DNA of 64,000 nt. Source: Diploscapter coronatus (lineage: Eukaryota; Nematoda; Chromadorea; Rhabditida; Rhabditidae). Of this stretch, positions 37,695 to 50,500 are shown one piece after another. The position numbers and the translations under genes are program-made. Position 1 is the stretch's first letter, and the number at the start of each line of letters is the position of its first letter. Under the pieces are notes generated by a model. The model made no database searches, was not told the origin of the DNA, and saw only the letters and a program-made list of their open reading frames with translations. The DNA lies in contig OZ038422.1 of NCBI GenBank assembly GCA_964036155.1, positions 42,555,201 through 42,619,200 of the forward strand, read 5' to 3'.

Positions 37695-40600
37695 TCAAGC
37701 TGTCTCACGATCAGCAGCAGCTGCAGCTTGAGCAGGTGTGGGCGCGGGTGCGGGTGCAGATCCATAGCTGGCTGTGTCAGCGCTTCCGTAAGCGGGCTGA
37801 AAATTGGAGTTATCATTCAGGAAAACGATCTGTATTTTAGCTCATTTATATGATGAAGAAAATCCGAAATTTTATCTTCCATAGAAGTAAAAATGAAGAT
37901 CAAAACACTAACAACATATAGCTAGATCAGAATGACCGACTTTACACGTTTTATTGCGCTATCAAACTTTTAAGCTCTTTAAATGATATTTGCGAAACAT
38001 TTTGTTTGATATATTTTCTGAAAGAGCATATTAATCAATAATGAAATATACCTGAGGAGCAACAGGAGCGGCTGCAGGTGGAGGTGCGGGTGCAGGTGCG
38101 GCTCCGTAGCTGGCAGTATCAGCGCTTCCGTATGCGGGCTAAATAGTTGGTATTCAGATTTTGATTGAATGCAAGGTTTATGATGTTCAAGATTCATCAA
38201 AAATAACGATAATTTATATCAAAGTTATTTTAGGTGTTTCTTTCTGCAAGTGAAAATGATCTATTCATTATTTTTTGTGTGAAATGAGAGATAGCAACAT
38301 TTTCTATACACAATTGTCCTCAATACCGTGTCTTTTTGCTAAACTATTACTAATAATGAGAGTACCTGTGATGCAGGAGCGGGCGTTGGTGCGGCCGTTG
38401 GAGCTTCATAGCCTCCAGATGGTGCAGCGGACGTTGGTGCGTCCGTTGGAGCTTCATAGCCTCCGGATGGAGCAGCGGGCTCATCGTATCCAGCTGCCTT
38501 GGCGGTAGAACGAGCAGGGCAAGGACAGTATGAGCCTGAAAATTGGTAAATACTCATTCGAGCAATCACTTGATTAATTTGCTGTTGCTTCTTAGGGCCG
38601 AGATTATATAAAGGACCATCTTTAAGGAAAGTCTAGATGGAATAGAGTTCTCTAATCTGATGGTCTATTTTTACAGTCACATTCACCTCTAGCTTATTGT
38701 TATATTTATCTTTCCCTTGTTCTACTAATTCTAAATATTTCCTCCAAAATAATATAAAGCCATTTTGCACTTTAAATATAACTAATTTAAACACCAAAAC
38801 AAAAATTTACCGTCATTGCCAGGATTGCCGGTCATGCCGACTGGGCCAGGTTGACCAGGAGCTGGAATGGAAATTATATTCCATAAAATATTCAAATTCT
38901 AACCTCCAGCTCTTCCAACATTGCCATCTTTGCCTGGCTGACTTGAAATTAAACGATTAGACCTGTCATAATGATTATTGGAAAATGTGAAATGGTGTGA
39001 TATAGCGAAATGTAAAGATACAAGTGGAAAGAAAAGAATATCCATTTTGTTGTTAGTTTCATAAATCTAATTCGTTGCTATTAATCTAAATAAACATTCA
39101 ACATAACTTGCTGTCCGTCAGCTCCAGGATAGCCCTAAATTGTTTAAAATTATTCTAGCCTAAAATACAATTCTAAATCTCGTTACATCAGCGCCATTTT
39201 GGCCAGGAGCTCCTAAATAGTTTCAGTCAGAATTGTGTTTTCATAAAAATGCAAAATGGTAAAATGTGGGAAATTTTTGGATCTCAATTACGATTTTATA
39301 TCGTACAAATTTTAGATCCAATTTAAAACTTTTCAAACCAAGTTCCGCACCATTTCGTTATGCAAAATTAACTTTACCGGGAGTTCCAATGGGTCCCTAA
39401 ATATTTCGTGATATTATTATTATTATTACTGGTTTTTTGCGATAAATATTCACCATTGGTCCTGCAGCACCTGGGGCTCCGATTCCGTGGTCAGCATCCT
39501 GTCCATTTGGACCGGGGAGACCTAATTTTTGTACATGAAGCAGAGAGATCTTTCTATTTTGGAAATGTGAAAAGAAATATCCCAAGTAAGAGAGATCTAA
39601 ATTTAATTAAAACCGACCATCCTCTCCTGGCATGCCTAAATTATATTCATCTTAAAGTATTCATTCGTCTAGACTATTTTACCATCAGGTCCAGCGTCGC
39701 CCTCTGTGAATTGTTAACTGGTTCATATTCAGAAATATCAAAGATCAATGTATCCCTCTCGATATATTCATCAAGAGGAATAGATTGTCGAATTTCTGAA
39801 TATGATACCAGGTCCAAGTCCGCCGTCAACACCCTGAAATGTGTCATCTTTGTACTTATTTAAAAAAAAAACATAATTTAAAATAATTTCTTTTTGTAGC
39901 AAAGTGATCGAAATTTGGAATTAGTTTCTACAAATATATAAGAGGTAAATTCACATACGGGCATTCCTTGAAGTCCGTCCATTCCTGGATTACCATTGGC
40001 ACCTGGGGGACCTAAATTAATAGTAATAATAAAAATAATAATTATTATATTCTTTAAACATCATTTTTTGCTAGAATAACTATTTTGTTGGTCGTTAATT
40101 TCGTTCCCATCTTTCATGCTAATATTATTTAGTTGTTGTACACCTATTCACGATGTGATAATTTGATAAATACTATATACTTGAGAAATCTCATGGGATT
40201 TTTAAGATGAGTGGGGCTTTAAGTTTCTATGATTTCTTCAAATTTTTCGCCAACTTTAGAAATTCGAAGGTGGAACGAAGCCATTGATCAATGCAATAGC
40301 TTTGCAGTCATTTTTATATTCACTAAAATAATGTTTCAATTTTCGAATTTATACCCATAGCTCCGGGAAGGCCTGGGGATCCTAAAATAAAACTAATTAG
40401 ATGAACATTGTTTTATTGAAATTTACCTGGTGGGCCAGCGGGACACGTCACGCACGTTTTGGTGTCATAGGCTGATGGGTACAGCTAAAGTTTCAGATTT
40501 CGAACGATAGGATATGTTTTGAGGTTAATATCGCTTTTTTCAGTCGCGCCATTGTTGGTTAATTGCGATAAAATTCAAAACAGACTATCGGGACTTCGTT

Positions 40601-41650
40601 AAATTCGAGGTATGCAGATTATTGTTGTAGTAAAAGCAAACCTCGTTTCCATTCAGTCCATTTTGGCCAGGCAGGCCATCGCTTCCGTTCTCACCATCTG
40701 ATCCGGCTTGACCGGCTGTAAAATGAGATGATAGGCTTATAAATTTCGTAAAGCTTAGATTTTAAAAGTGCCTAGATTTGTGATAGAATTACATGCATTA
40801 GGAATATTTCGAATATTTAGTACCTGGTCCTGAAATAATAACAATTAGGCGATTTGATGATGTGTTCATAATCTCACCTGGAGGGCCTTGTGGGCAGCTG
40901 CTGGCCTTGGCTGCACACTTGCTGCACTGGCTGACTGGAGCCGCGGCGGGAGCAGAAGCACCATATCCTAGAAAATTGACATTTAGAACTCAAATATCTG
41001 ATCAGAATAATACAAACTTTTATATGCAAGGTTGTGATTTTTTGCAATGATAATTAGGCATGAACAATGAAGGTAAACTAATTACCGTGATGAGAGCCAT
41101 ATTTTTGTACTTAAACGCTGTCCTTACCAGATGCAGCAGCCTGGTCGTACGATCCTCTCTTGAATCTCTGAGCGAAGAATCCCGTCGACGGCACCAATTT
41201 CATCCAAGCGTCGTCGGAGATTTGCTCAAATGTTGAGTTTTGTGAAAATATAAGTTATTAAGAGATAAAATTGCACATCAGGGAGAAAAATGCTTATTTA
41301 TGGGAATTTATGCAAGGTATCTGATATTTTTGATAATTTCAGAAATGTTTTCTTTAGATTTGAGTGATGGGCGTGAGGGAAGTTTGATCGTTCAATATTA
41401 TTCATTAGTATCCGGCAATTACGATTTCGGATCTTGGAATATTTTCGTGGATCTGTCTCTGATCGGAATGCTTCCCAAGCTCCAGAATTCAATACGTCTT
41501 CCTTACCTTGAACGCCTGCAGATCAGTCATGGATTCGTCATAAAAGCTGTTGATTTCGCTGAGAATGAAAAAGCCGCCGAAGAGAATCGGAAGCAGAGTC
41601 AGTCCGGAGAGGACTGTGGCCAAGCCAGCAACGTATTGCCCAGACACCAT
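37695..41650 (-). CDS. Nematode cuticle collagen, 20 exons
   Basis: Exons from 5': 41650-41507, 41224-41128, 40967-40878, 40829-40824, 40715-40642, 40484-40427, 40381-40355, 40011-39959, 39833-39809, 39703-39683, 39635-39618, 39521-39454, 39396-39378, 39212-39187, 39134-39108, 38937-38904, 38861-38811, 38535-38366, 38138-38052 and 37796-37695. They sum to 1197 nt, 398 residues, and every junction is in phase. The N-terminus MVSGQYVAGLATVLSG has the hydrophobic stretch and the SFYDESMTDLQAFK region of the Col_cuticle_N domain. RFKR (68-71) is the subtilisin-type processing site. Short Gly-X-Y blocks follow, bounded by Cys clusters (CSKC, CVTC, CPCP). The tail is Ala/Pro/Tyr-rich with near-repeats (YGSADTASYG). 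It is processed, secreted and cross-linked in the cuticle. The acceptor of exon 2 (ATTTGAG) is weak. Confidence 0.93.
40824..40829 (-). other. 6-nt microexon of the collagen gene
   Basis: TTTCAG, then GACCAG, then GTACTAA. It is required for phase: the preceding exon ends CCA-G and the next starts CC-GGT, so the junction reads Gly-Pro-Pro-Gly-Pro-Ala-Gly and keeps the collagen repeat. Confidence 0.8.
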
Positions 41651-44530
41651 GTCGGCTGAACTTGATTATTTGAAACAAAATTAATCGCTCAGAAATCTAG
41701 AAAACATTTATTTTTTTAATTGAAAGAAGATGGATGTTGGTAAATTCGAATAGCTCATTAGATATTTTTCGCTTTGAATAGGAAACGATACTTGAAAACG
41801 TCAAGTTTGTAAAACTTCACAGGCAGATGGATAACTTATATGAAAAATATTAGAATTCTAGTTATTGGTCTTTATAAAAAATAAAGGTAAAATTTTCATC
41901 AGTGTGAGCATACAAAATTTCGGAGTTCAGAATTTTAATTAAATTTTTTGAAGAAAGTTTAATTTGAAATTTTGGTCCTAAATATTAACAAAATATAGAA
42001 ATTCGAGAAAATAAAATAAACCTTGAGAAAAAATAATACATATATTTAAAATAAACTAATTTTATGAAAGTAAATAAACAGCGAACTAAGAAGTACAAGT
42101 TAATAAAGCTAAATATATCCAAACTGTATCTCGATTTAGAAGATGATGCTACAGCAGGCACAACGCTGGTCGTTCCAATTCCCTGGCAATTTATATGACT
42201 TCGCTTCTCGTCTTACACAACAACGAGGATCTTCAATTTGCGTGTGTTCCTTGCCTTTTTTTATCGAGTTTCACACAAAATGCGCACTCCATTAGAAAAA
42301 CAAAAAATATCGAAACGGTGTGGTTTAATGAGAGAAAGCTGCGCAAGAACAGTTTAGATCGACGAAACACCAAAGTACTGAGTGAAATGAGTGATGGTTC
42401 GAGGCATTTCACACCCACTGCTACGAAAATATTGCGTAAAAAGTTGGATGTAAGTTGAATTTGACGAGAGATTTGCCAGATCTGGCAGACAGATAACGCA
42501 GGGAGGAAGGGACGCTGTTCACACCGCATCTTACACGAAGCCCTCAGTGAGAAACATTTTTCTTGTCAAATAAAAATAAGCAAACGAACGAAATTAGATG
42601 AAATCTAGAGATTATCGGACGAAAGTGAAATATCGCCGAGATAGGTCCATAAACAGGTTAGCAGGTATTTTTGTAAGATGTTTATGTTGCGTTATGTTTT
42701 TCTGCAAATCTTACAAAACAAAATTGTTCGAACTTCACTTTAGGCGTCCATTTCATATGCTCGAACCTTGACTTGCGATCGAATATGATTTCGAGAAATG
42801 TTTGTTATGAGCAATGCTCTTATTCCGACTGGCTCTGGTATCAAATAGTGGAGTTTTTCGAAATCAGTGCCAGAATTTTTCTAAAATTATATTAGGGAAA
42901 TCTTACTCGACCATACTTTAGTCTATCAAAACACAGAATTACCGACTTTGGAGGGGTATTCAAGATATAGATCTTTCGGATTAGCAGTTTCAGCGTCATA
43001 AATTTCTGCCTAGTTCATGCGAATGAATTGTATACTGTAACAGAGTGAGGTTGTTCCTTTGTAGTATGTTCTCTCAGCACTAGAGTTTCTCTATTTTACC
43101 AATCTGATTTGGGATGAGATGATTTTAAGCTGAATTTGTGTGCAGTTAAACGCTGTTAGGCTAAATATTTCTACAACACAGACGTTTCATCTTTCTTTTC
43201 TGTATTTTCTTCGTATATCGAAAGATTCTGAAATTTGTTGCCAGATTCAGTTCAAAATTTTGTTTCTTCTAAAACTTTTCCTGATGAGTTGCTGAATAAT
43301 TTTCTAAATTATTGGTGGCAATTTATCGGATTTCATCTCGCCTCCATCAAAGGCACTCTTCAGAAGACAATGAAGAGAAAGCATGATTGCGTTATTCGCG
43401 GAATCCATCGAAGATAGCATCTAAACGTGCTAACGGCAAGCTAGCATCCTAGAAACGAGAAAATTCCTAATTTTGAAAAAATTGGATTGCAATTTAGGGA
43501 TAATTTATGTCAGAATTCGAAATGGGTTACTTGAAAATTGAAGGCAAATTAGAATATTTATGAAAATGAATCACTAATTTTTCATGTGAATCAGTGATAG
43601 AATAAATTTTGGTTTCGATTTTGTAATGGGAAACTAGGTCCTCAAAATTTTGCATTCGTTCTTGTTTCGAAAAATTTCATTCGGAAATATAAATGGACGT
43701 TTTCTATAATTTAAAAATGTTCAACGAGCAACCATCTAGACACGTTTATTCTCCAGGACAAATATCATATTTTCGTTTCATTTATACAATTTAATTAAAA
43801 AATAACAAACAAAATGAAACTACACCGAGAATATTCGTTAAGAGGCATAAATATGCGCGAACCGGTTTGATAGAAAAATCGTAATCACAAGTATGCAAAT
43901 GTAGCAGAGCAATGCAGTAGAAAATTGAAAAAATAGAAATCTGACGAAATTTTCGATTAGAAATCAGAAATGACAATGACAACTTTGAGTGTTGAATTTT
44001 GTAATATGCGGAGGGGGCAATTAATAAAAGTAATACCGCAGTACTGTCGTTAACAGAAGTAGTACACAAAAATCAATAAAAAATCATCATATTAAGTTTC
44101 TTAGTTGAAAGTTTGATTCCATCATTCCACTACCGAATCTTGACCCTATTAGGTAAGCTATTACTATTTAAATTGGTCCAAAGTATACACATTCGTTAAA
44201 TTATTGTAGTACTACTTTTATTAATTGCCCGGAGCGAAATGTAGAATTCAATTCTAAATGAGCGCGAATCTGACGGAGAAAACACAGGGAGACCCATTAT
44301 GTAAATGTTCAGCAGGAAAATGTACAAGTCGTCAGAGAGGACGATATAGCTTGGAAATGGCGAATGAAAATTGTTATTGCTTCAACTGTCATTTTATACG
44401 AAAAAGGTCTAAATCGACGATTAAATTCTAGGTCGATATAAAATATAAAATGACAAGCTATGATATTTCCAAAACATGCTATATATAGAAGGTAATAGTC
44501 TAATTATTTCGAGTTATGACAATGAACAGC
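41651..44530. other. Intergenic region upstream of collagen, 3' of the CAS gene
   Basis: About 2.9 kb, no supportable gene on either strand; open frames at 42195-42529 are opposite-strand shadows of each other without homology. Probably the collagen promoter. Confidence 0.45.
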
Positions 44531-47500
44531 TCAGCAGCAATCGCGTACGAGCAATTTGAGTTCGTGTGCGCTCCGCGACACGCCCATCACTGAATCCACC
44601 ATGGCTTGCATGCTCTTTATGTCGGGATACTAAAATAGAATTTTTAATTTTTCTGGCTAATATTGTTTGGTTTATTGACGACAACTAAGAAATAAGTAAT
44701 AACTTCATTCGAGGCTGTCGTCATGTTCGTCTTACGAAATTTTCTTTATCGAAAAATTAGTGAATGATTAAATGATGATTTTATGAAGAAAATCTAATTT
44801 TTGAATCGTCTACTCTCGAAAATAAAATTTATCATTCGATTTCGAAAATATCGTATTATTGAAATACTCACTTCATCAGCAGCACTCTTAGTAGCCTGAA
44901 CGCAGTCCTGCAACTCGCTACAGAGCTTGTCTGCGGCCTTCCTCAGATGAGTCGATCTCAGTCGGTTTTGTACGCATTGAGACACGGAATCACCGATGTA
45001 AATTAATTTATGGGCGGCAAGAATTATCTAAAATAAATGAATTATTATCTTTCGAATGACGTTGATATTTGAGAATGTTTTCATTCTGATGAAAAAGATG
45101 CTCATTCAGGAATAGTATGGTTCCGGTATTTTGAAAGGCTTCCTGATAATGAAGCATACACATATTCAAATTGGGAAATGGATAGAGATAGGATATGATA
45201 GGTTATTTTGTCAAGGACTATCCAAATCAATCTGCTCAACATCTTGATACATAATATGCATAACTTAACCGTGTCTCTACCCATATTTGGAGTCATAAAA
45301 TTCCAAAGGTATATATATTTTCCAAGTGAATGTGTGCACTTTTTAAAGAAGCTGTTCAAAAATCGATTTGTTCTGGTAATTCTTTTTCACTCCTTCATCT
45401 TCATCAACAATTATTGTTCGATTTATAAAGATCTTACCAATTTTCCCTTCTGTACGAACTCCCTGGGCGGGAGGTTATTCTCGACAGTGGCGAGGAATTC
45501 ATCGACAGCGAGAGTGAGTGCATCAGTGTGCTGCTCGAGCTGAGGCGCATAGAATCTGACCAGCTGCCTGTCCTCGTCGTCGTTCTCGATCTCCCCGACT
45601 CCGTTCGAGTGGCCATTTCCTCGGGCAATGCCGTTCGACTGACGGATGCTTGCTCGGCCTGGCACTACATCGTCCAGATAAGCGTAGTCCTGAAAATCCA
45701 CCAATAGAATTTTCATATTGTTGATTTTGCATCAGGACAATCAATCATCCATTAATTTATGAAAGAATTTTATTCCAAATAAGGGGAAAACTTTCTTACC
45801 TGGAATAGACTTTCCCGATCGCTAACATTGGACTCGAGATCGTCCTCCTCGATGATTCTGGACTCTGGGGGATGGCTGAGCAGAGAGCCCCCATTGGTTT
45901 GACTGCCATTCCTCAGATTGCGGAGGACTGCAGACGCAGCTGCAGGGGCTGAGGAGCCGTTCGAGCCATTTACTGTGGGCAGTTTGCGGATACTCGCATA
46001 TTCCACTGAGCTGTTGTCGATCGAGGAGCCGGATGAAGTACGGTCGCCGCTCTGCAAAATAGCAGGAATGAAAACTCGATGTAGAAATTGCCAAATTTAG
46101 TGAATCATTTAGGAAAAAATCTGCCATTATGAATAAGTTATTTAATTTTGTAAAAAAAATTCCAACCTCATCAGCGAAAGTGACCTTGTTCCTTGGTTTG
46201 TCCGCATTTCTCGATTTGGTGTTGACGAGGATGGAGGAGGGCTGTGAAGAAGTTGAGGTCGCTTCACCGCTCGACGTTGAAGATCCTGAGAGCCGTTTTC
46301 CGTCGTCCATTATTGGAGTACTAAACGTTTATATCATATTTCTGTACAATTTATCTTTTTGGTGGATTGAGGAAATGTTTTACTGTTCTTCAGTTTTTTT
46401 AGCTATTGATTTTATATACCATGAATTATCTTACATTTTGTTAAAAACAAACTTACTCGAGTAGATGAATCGGTGGCAGTTTCGTGCCGTTTTTGTCACT
46501 AATTTTATCAGCTCTTTCGAGAGTGTCCTTGACTTGAGCGGGAGCGGTTGGGTGTGAGAATGGAGCTCGGTTGAGTGGGTTGGGAGGGACTGTCGCCGAG
46601 GGCGACAGGAACAGAATCGTTGAAGAAGGGACCAGAGATAGGGCCCAATTGTGGATGCGACGACAGTCAGACGGGACCTGCAGTTAGCATTTTTAAGTCA
46701 AATATCGAAATATGTCACTGAATGAATTGAAATTGCACATAGTGTCAAGATAATTTTTTCTCAAAATATTAGTAACGCATAAATATGCAAGAGATAAAAA
46801 GTATCTTTTTCAAAAAGTGCTAATTATCCATCCATCATTGCATATTTTAGAGTATCGATAAATAGGGGAAAATGAACTGCACTTTCCGAACCTCTCCTTT
46901 CAATATGAGTGAGAGAAAACTTAGTGATCGAATAGCGCAGTGGGTAAGATAGTTGGTTTTCGTTTCTACAAAGTTCGTGAAAGACGAAGATTTGGCGATG
47001 ATGAATAAAAATTTGCATGTCAATCTGAAGCAAATCAAAGAGATTGCTTTGTGTGGAGGAAATACCCTTTATCTGAGCCAAATATTTTTCAGAAAAAACT
47101 AACCAGATCATAAAAAAATCAAATTAAGTGCCAGAATTTGATTTCATAAAATTCAATTCCTAATTATAATATAAAAATGTCAAGCGCTCACCGTTTTAGC
47201 GTAGTTGATGAATTGTTCGAGCGGATCAGAGGGGACTCTGAGATGAGCTGCCTCTGCCGAATTCCTGCTGTCCCTGGCCAACACAGCCACTGTCCATCCT
47301 CCCAAATCGAGGGACTTTCGCAGACTGCCGATCATTGAGCGAGACTCGTGCAGGGGAGCCATCAGCTTTGAAATTTCTGCAAATATAAAATTGGCAAAAG
47401 ATATAAAACTCATATTCATATTCATATTCTAACAAAAATCTGAAAATAAAGAAAAGTTGTAAATGACAGACCCTATTTTTAGAATGATATTTTCTTTACG

Positions 47501-50500
47501 CCTCCGTGCTCTCGCTCTTCACCTTTATCACTTACTATAATCCGTTAGTTCATTAATCAAATTTCAGTAAAGTAAAATTGTCTAATATTAGAAAAGAAAA
47601 CCAACTCACCGACATATTTCGGATTGGTTCTGTCGATGGAAATTCTCTGGGTGGAATCGACGAAATCGTCGAGACTCTCGTGTATGGTTGTGACTGCGTC
47701 GCGTAGACCGTTCATATTGCCCTGCAGAATGTGCGCTGCGCGCCATTGTTGAGGGGCTGTTATCTGAAAAATTAATTAGTCATAAATGATGAAAAAAAAA
47801 AAAAATACTTATGAAAATGCTTATTTGACATTTCTACAAGAGTTGATATTTCATTAATTTTTAATGAAATTGACATTAATACTGATCAATGATGAAATTC
47901 GTGAAATCAATAGCATTCAATCTTATCTCTGGTTTTAATAATTAAATCTCTTACCTTATTGATCTGCTCACTGGCCGTTTCGATCATTTTCAAGCACTCG
48001 CCCATTTTATTGCAAATCACTCGTTTTCGAGCTGCTACTTCTTCGTCCAAAATCGCTCTGAAAATTGCGATTTTTATCGGTATTTTTCAGTTGAGTTTTC
48101 GAATTTTTCTATGTCCCATTCAATCGCATCTCATTTGGCATGAATGTAGTGCAATTTGGAAGTCTGAATGGCCCTTCTTCCTCTTTTTTTTTATATCGTC
48201 TTTCCCTCTTCCCCTTCTCTTCTCGATCCCCAAGTTTCAACCCAAGGGCAAATTTGACTTTCTAATGTGTTTTTCCTCGTAAATTCGTGGTTGAGTCGAA
48301 TCATCTGTAGTAAATGGAAATGGAACAAATCGAATGCGGAAAGGCACAAAAAAAGCGAGAGAATTAGTTCATGTCGATGGGAGAAGGGGAATGCAACGAT
48401 TATCGCCTCGTTAATTCCTCTGTTCGCACTCACTCCATTTTCTTCATTCCAAGGATGATTTGAAAATTACAGGACATCAAAAATGCGAGAAGATGACGAG
48501 ATTCTCAAAGATAAAGTACAGGTACGAAAATTTTGTGTCAAATACAGGCACAGGCGTTATTTTCAATATCTTAGCGCATTTCTATTTTAAATTCTAACAT
48601 AAAGTTCGACTTACCCCACATTGCTGTTCCTGATTGTGGTGGGAACGTGATTCCAATGAGGCGATGCATTTCTACGCATGTCCTCCTCGATCGAAGTAGG
48701 AATGATCCAGTCACCTCGACCATTCGATTGCGGTTTCATAGGCTAAAACTCATAATAAAAATTGTTTTAATTATTATCGAAATTTGTATCTCATGCTAAA
48801 TTCTTTAGATAATGAGAATAGGGTAGAAATTATCAATTTTTCGTATTTTTCTTTCCTTTTATAAAAATTCCTCCTGTGTTAACTGTAAATTGAATAGTGC
48901 AGCACTTCGATCTTCAAAAGCCTACGAACCCAAACGTATTCAAAATACCGCAAAGAAAAACAAATGAGCGCTTTTGATCAGATCTACATTTCATTTTCAG
49001 AGTTTGCTCGCAAGAATGAAGCAAAATGGCTAACCATTCCGAATTTCTTGATGTCCGGTCGTTCGATTTTGTCGAAAAAGTCCTGTAGGAGGGACCCAGT
49101 CGTGACAGGGGACTGCATCGGTCTCGGCCCCATTCGGTCTAGTCTGTCAATTCTGTCGATTCCTCCATTTAGCTCCTTCCTCTCTGCTCCATTTCCATTC
49201 AATCTGCCATGCACTGTGATCGGCACATTTCTGGCAATTTGTGCTTGTTGGTGAATTTGGGGTCTGAAACGAATAAATTTGCATGGAGACCAACTAAAAT
49301 CGTGGATTTACCTGTGTTCATCGCTGTTCTCCGACAATGAGCTGTTTTGGTCTGATAGAGAAGATGTGTCACTTACTCTCTGAAAATACATCGATGAGGT
49401 GATTTTTCTTGAAAACTAATAAATTAGGTTAACTTTTCTTTCGTCAAGAGAAGTGATCAAAAGCTGGCATTTCAGTAATTGTCTCATTTTACCATTTCTT
49501 GTAGTGTGGAGATCATTTTACTAAGTGCATTTTTCATTAATTCTAAGACTTTTTCCTGCTCAAAATGCTAAAATTCAATTATCCTGACCTTTTCCTCGCT
49601 GCTATTCTCATTGATGTCAGCCACAATGCCACTGCTGGAGGGACTAGGCGTCCTTCCACTCTGATCTTCCCTTTCCTTGTCTCTTTCCTTATCACGAACT
49701 GATAAGAACCCTGCATTATCAGCTGCTTTGTCATTAGTTCCAGGATTGGCTAATGCAGCAGTTGCGGGTGCACTATTTTGTGCCTGAGGCTGTGGCTGTG
49801 GCGGTGGCTGTGTTTGCTGATTTGCGGTCCTTTCCCTGTTAGCTTCCCGGTTTCCTTCGGAATTCGAGGACAGAGGAGACAATGTTCGGAATGGCTTTCC
49901 GGCTAAAAATATTCCGCATAAATTCGATTATTCCATTATGGGGATTTCGGCTTTTTTTCATGATCCATTCATTTTCAACAGATTTCGCGTAAAAATGGTT
50001 ATTTTTGTTCTTTTCTAATGAGTTAGCCATTTTTAGTTAATTTTCGAAAGAAAAACTACTTGATCTTAACATGTCAAGAATGTACGAGAAAATCCGAAAT
50101 AAATGACAAAAATTGTTGGTAAAAGATCAAATTTGTGATGCTAAAAAAAACTAATAGAAAATTAGTAATTTTTGCTATGATTCAACAAATTTTAGTGAGC
50201 AAGTCATACTTTCGAATTTCTAAGATTTTTCAACTCTCTACACATTGCCAAAAGCCGGAACGAGTAACTCATTCCTGATGCGTCATCATCTTCTCTTCCC
50301 TTTCTTCTGGTTTGTGTGCTTTCCGAATCGTCCCTTTCCCCTTTTCCTCCCCAACCCTTATCAGTCAATCCTCTTCTCATTCCAATTCTAACCCTGCCTT
50401 AACCCTAATACTCTCGTCCCCTTGCGCCTTACGTAATAGGATAAATATTCTCGAAAAATAAGTGAAAACGCTTCCCGCAAAACTAATGCAAATTCATTTG

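Noticed and set aside
38560..38650. Extra collagen exon with a Gly-Pro-Leu-Tyr reading
   Set aside because: Phase from 38811 joins directly to 38535 (Asp-Gly-Ser); the segment is intron.
46925..46990. A-box-like sequence (TAGCGCAGTGGGTAA), possible tRNA
   Set aside because: No B box, no acceptor stem and no plausible anticodon arm follow.
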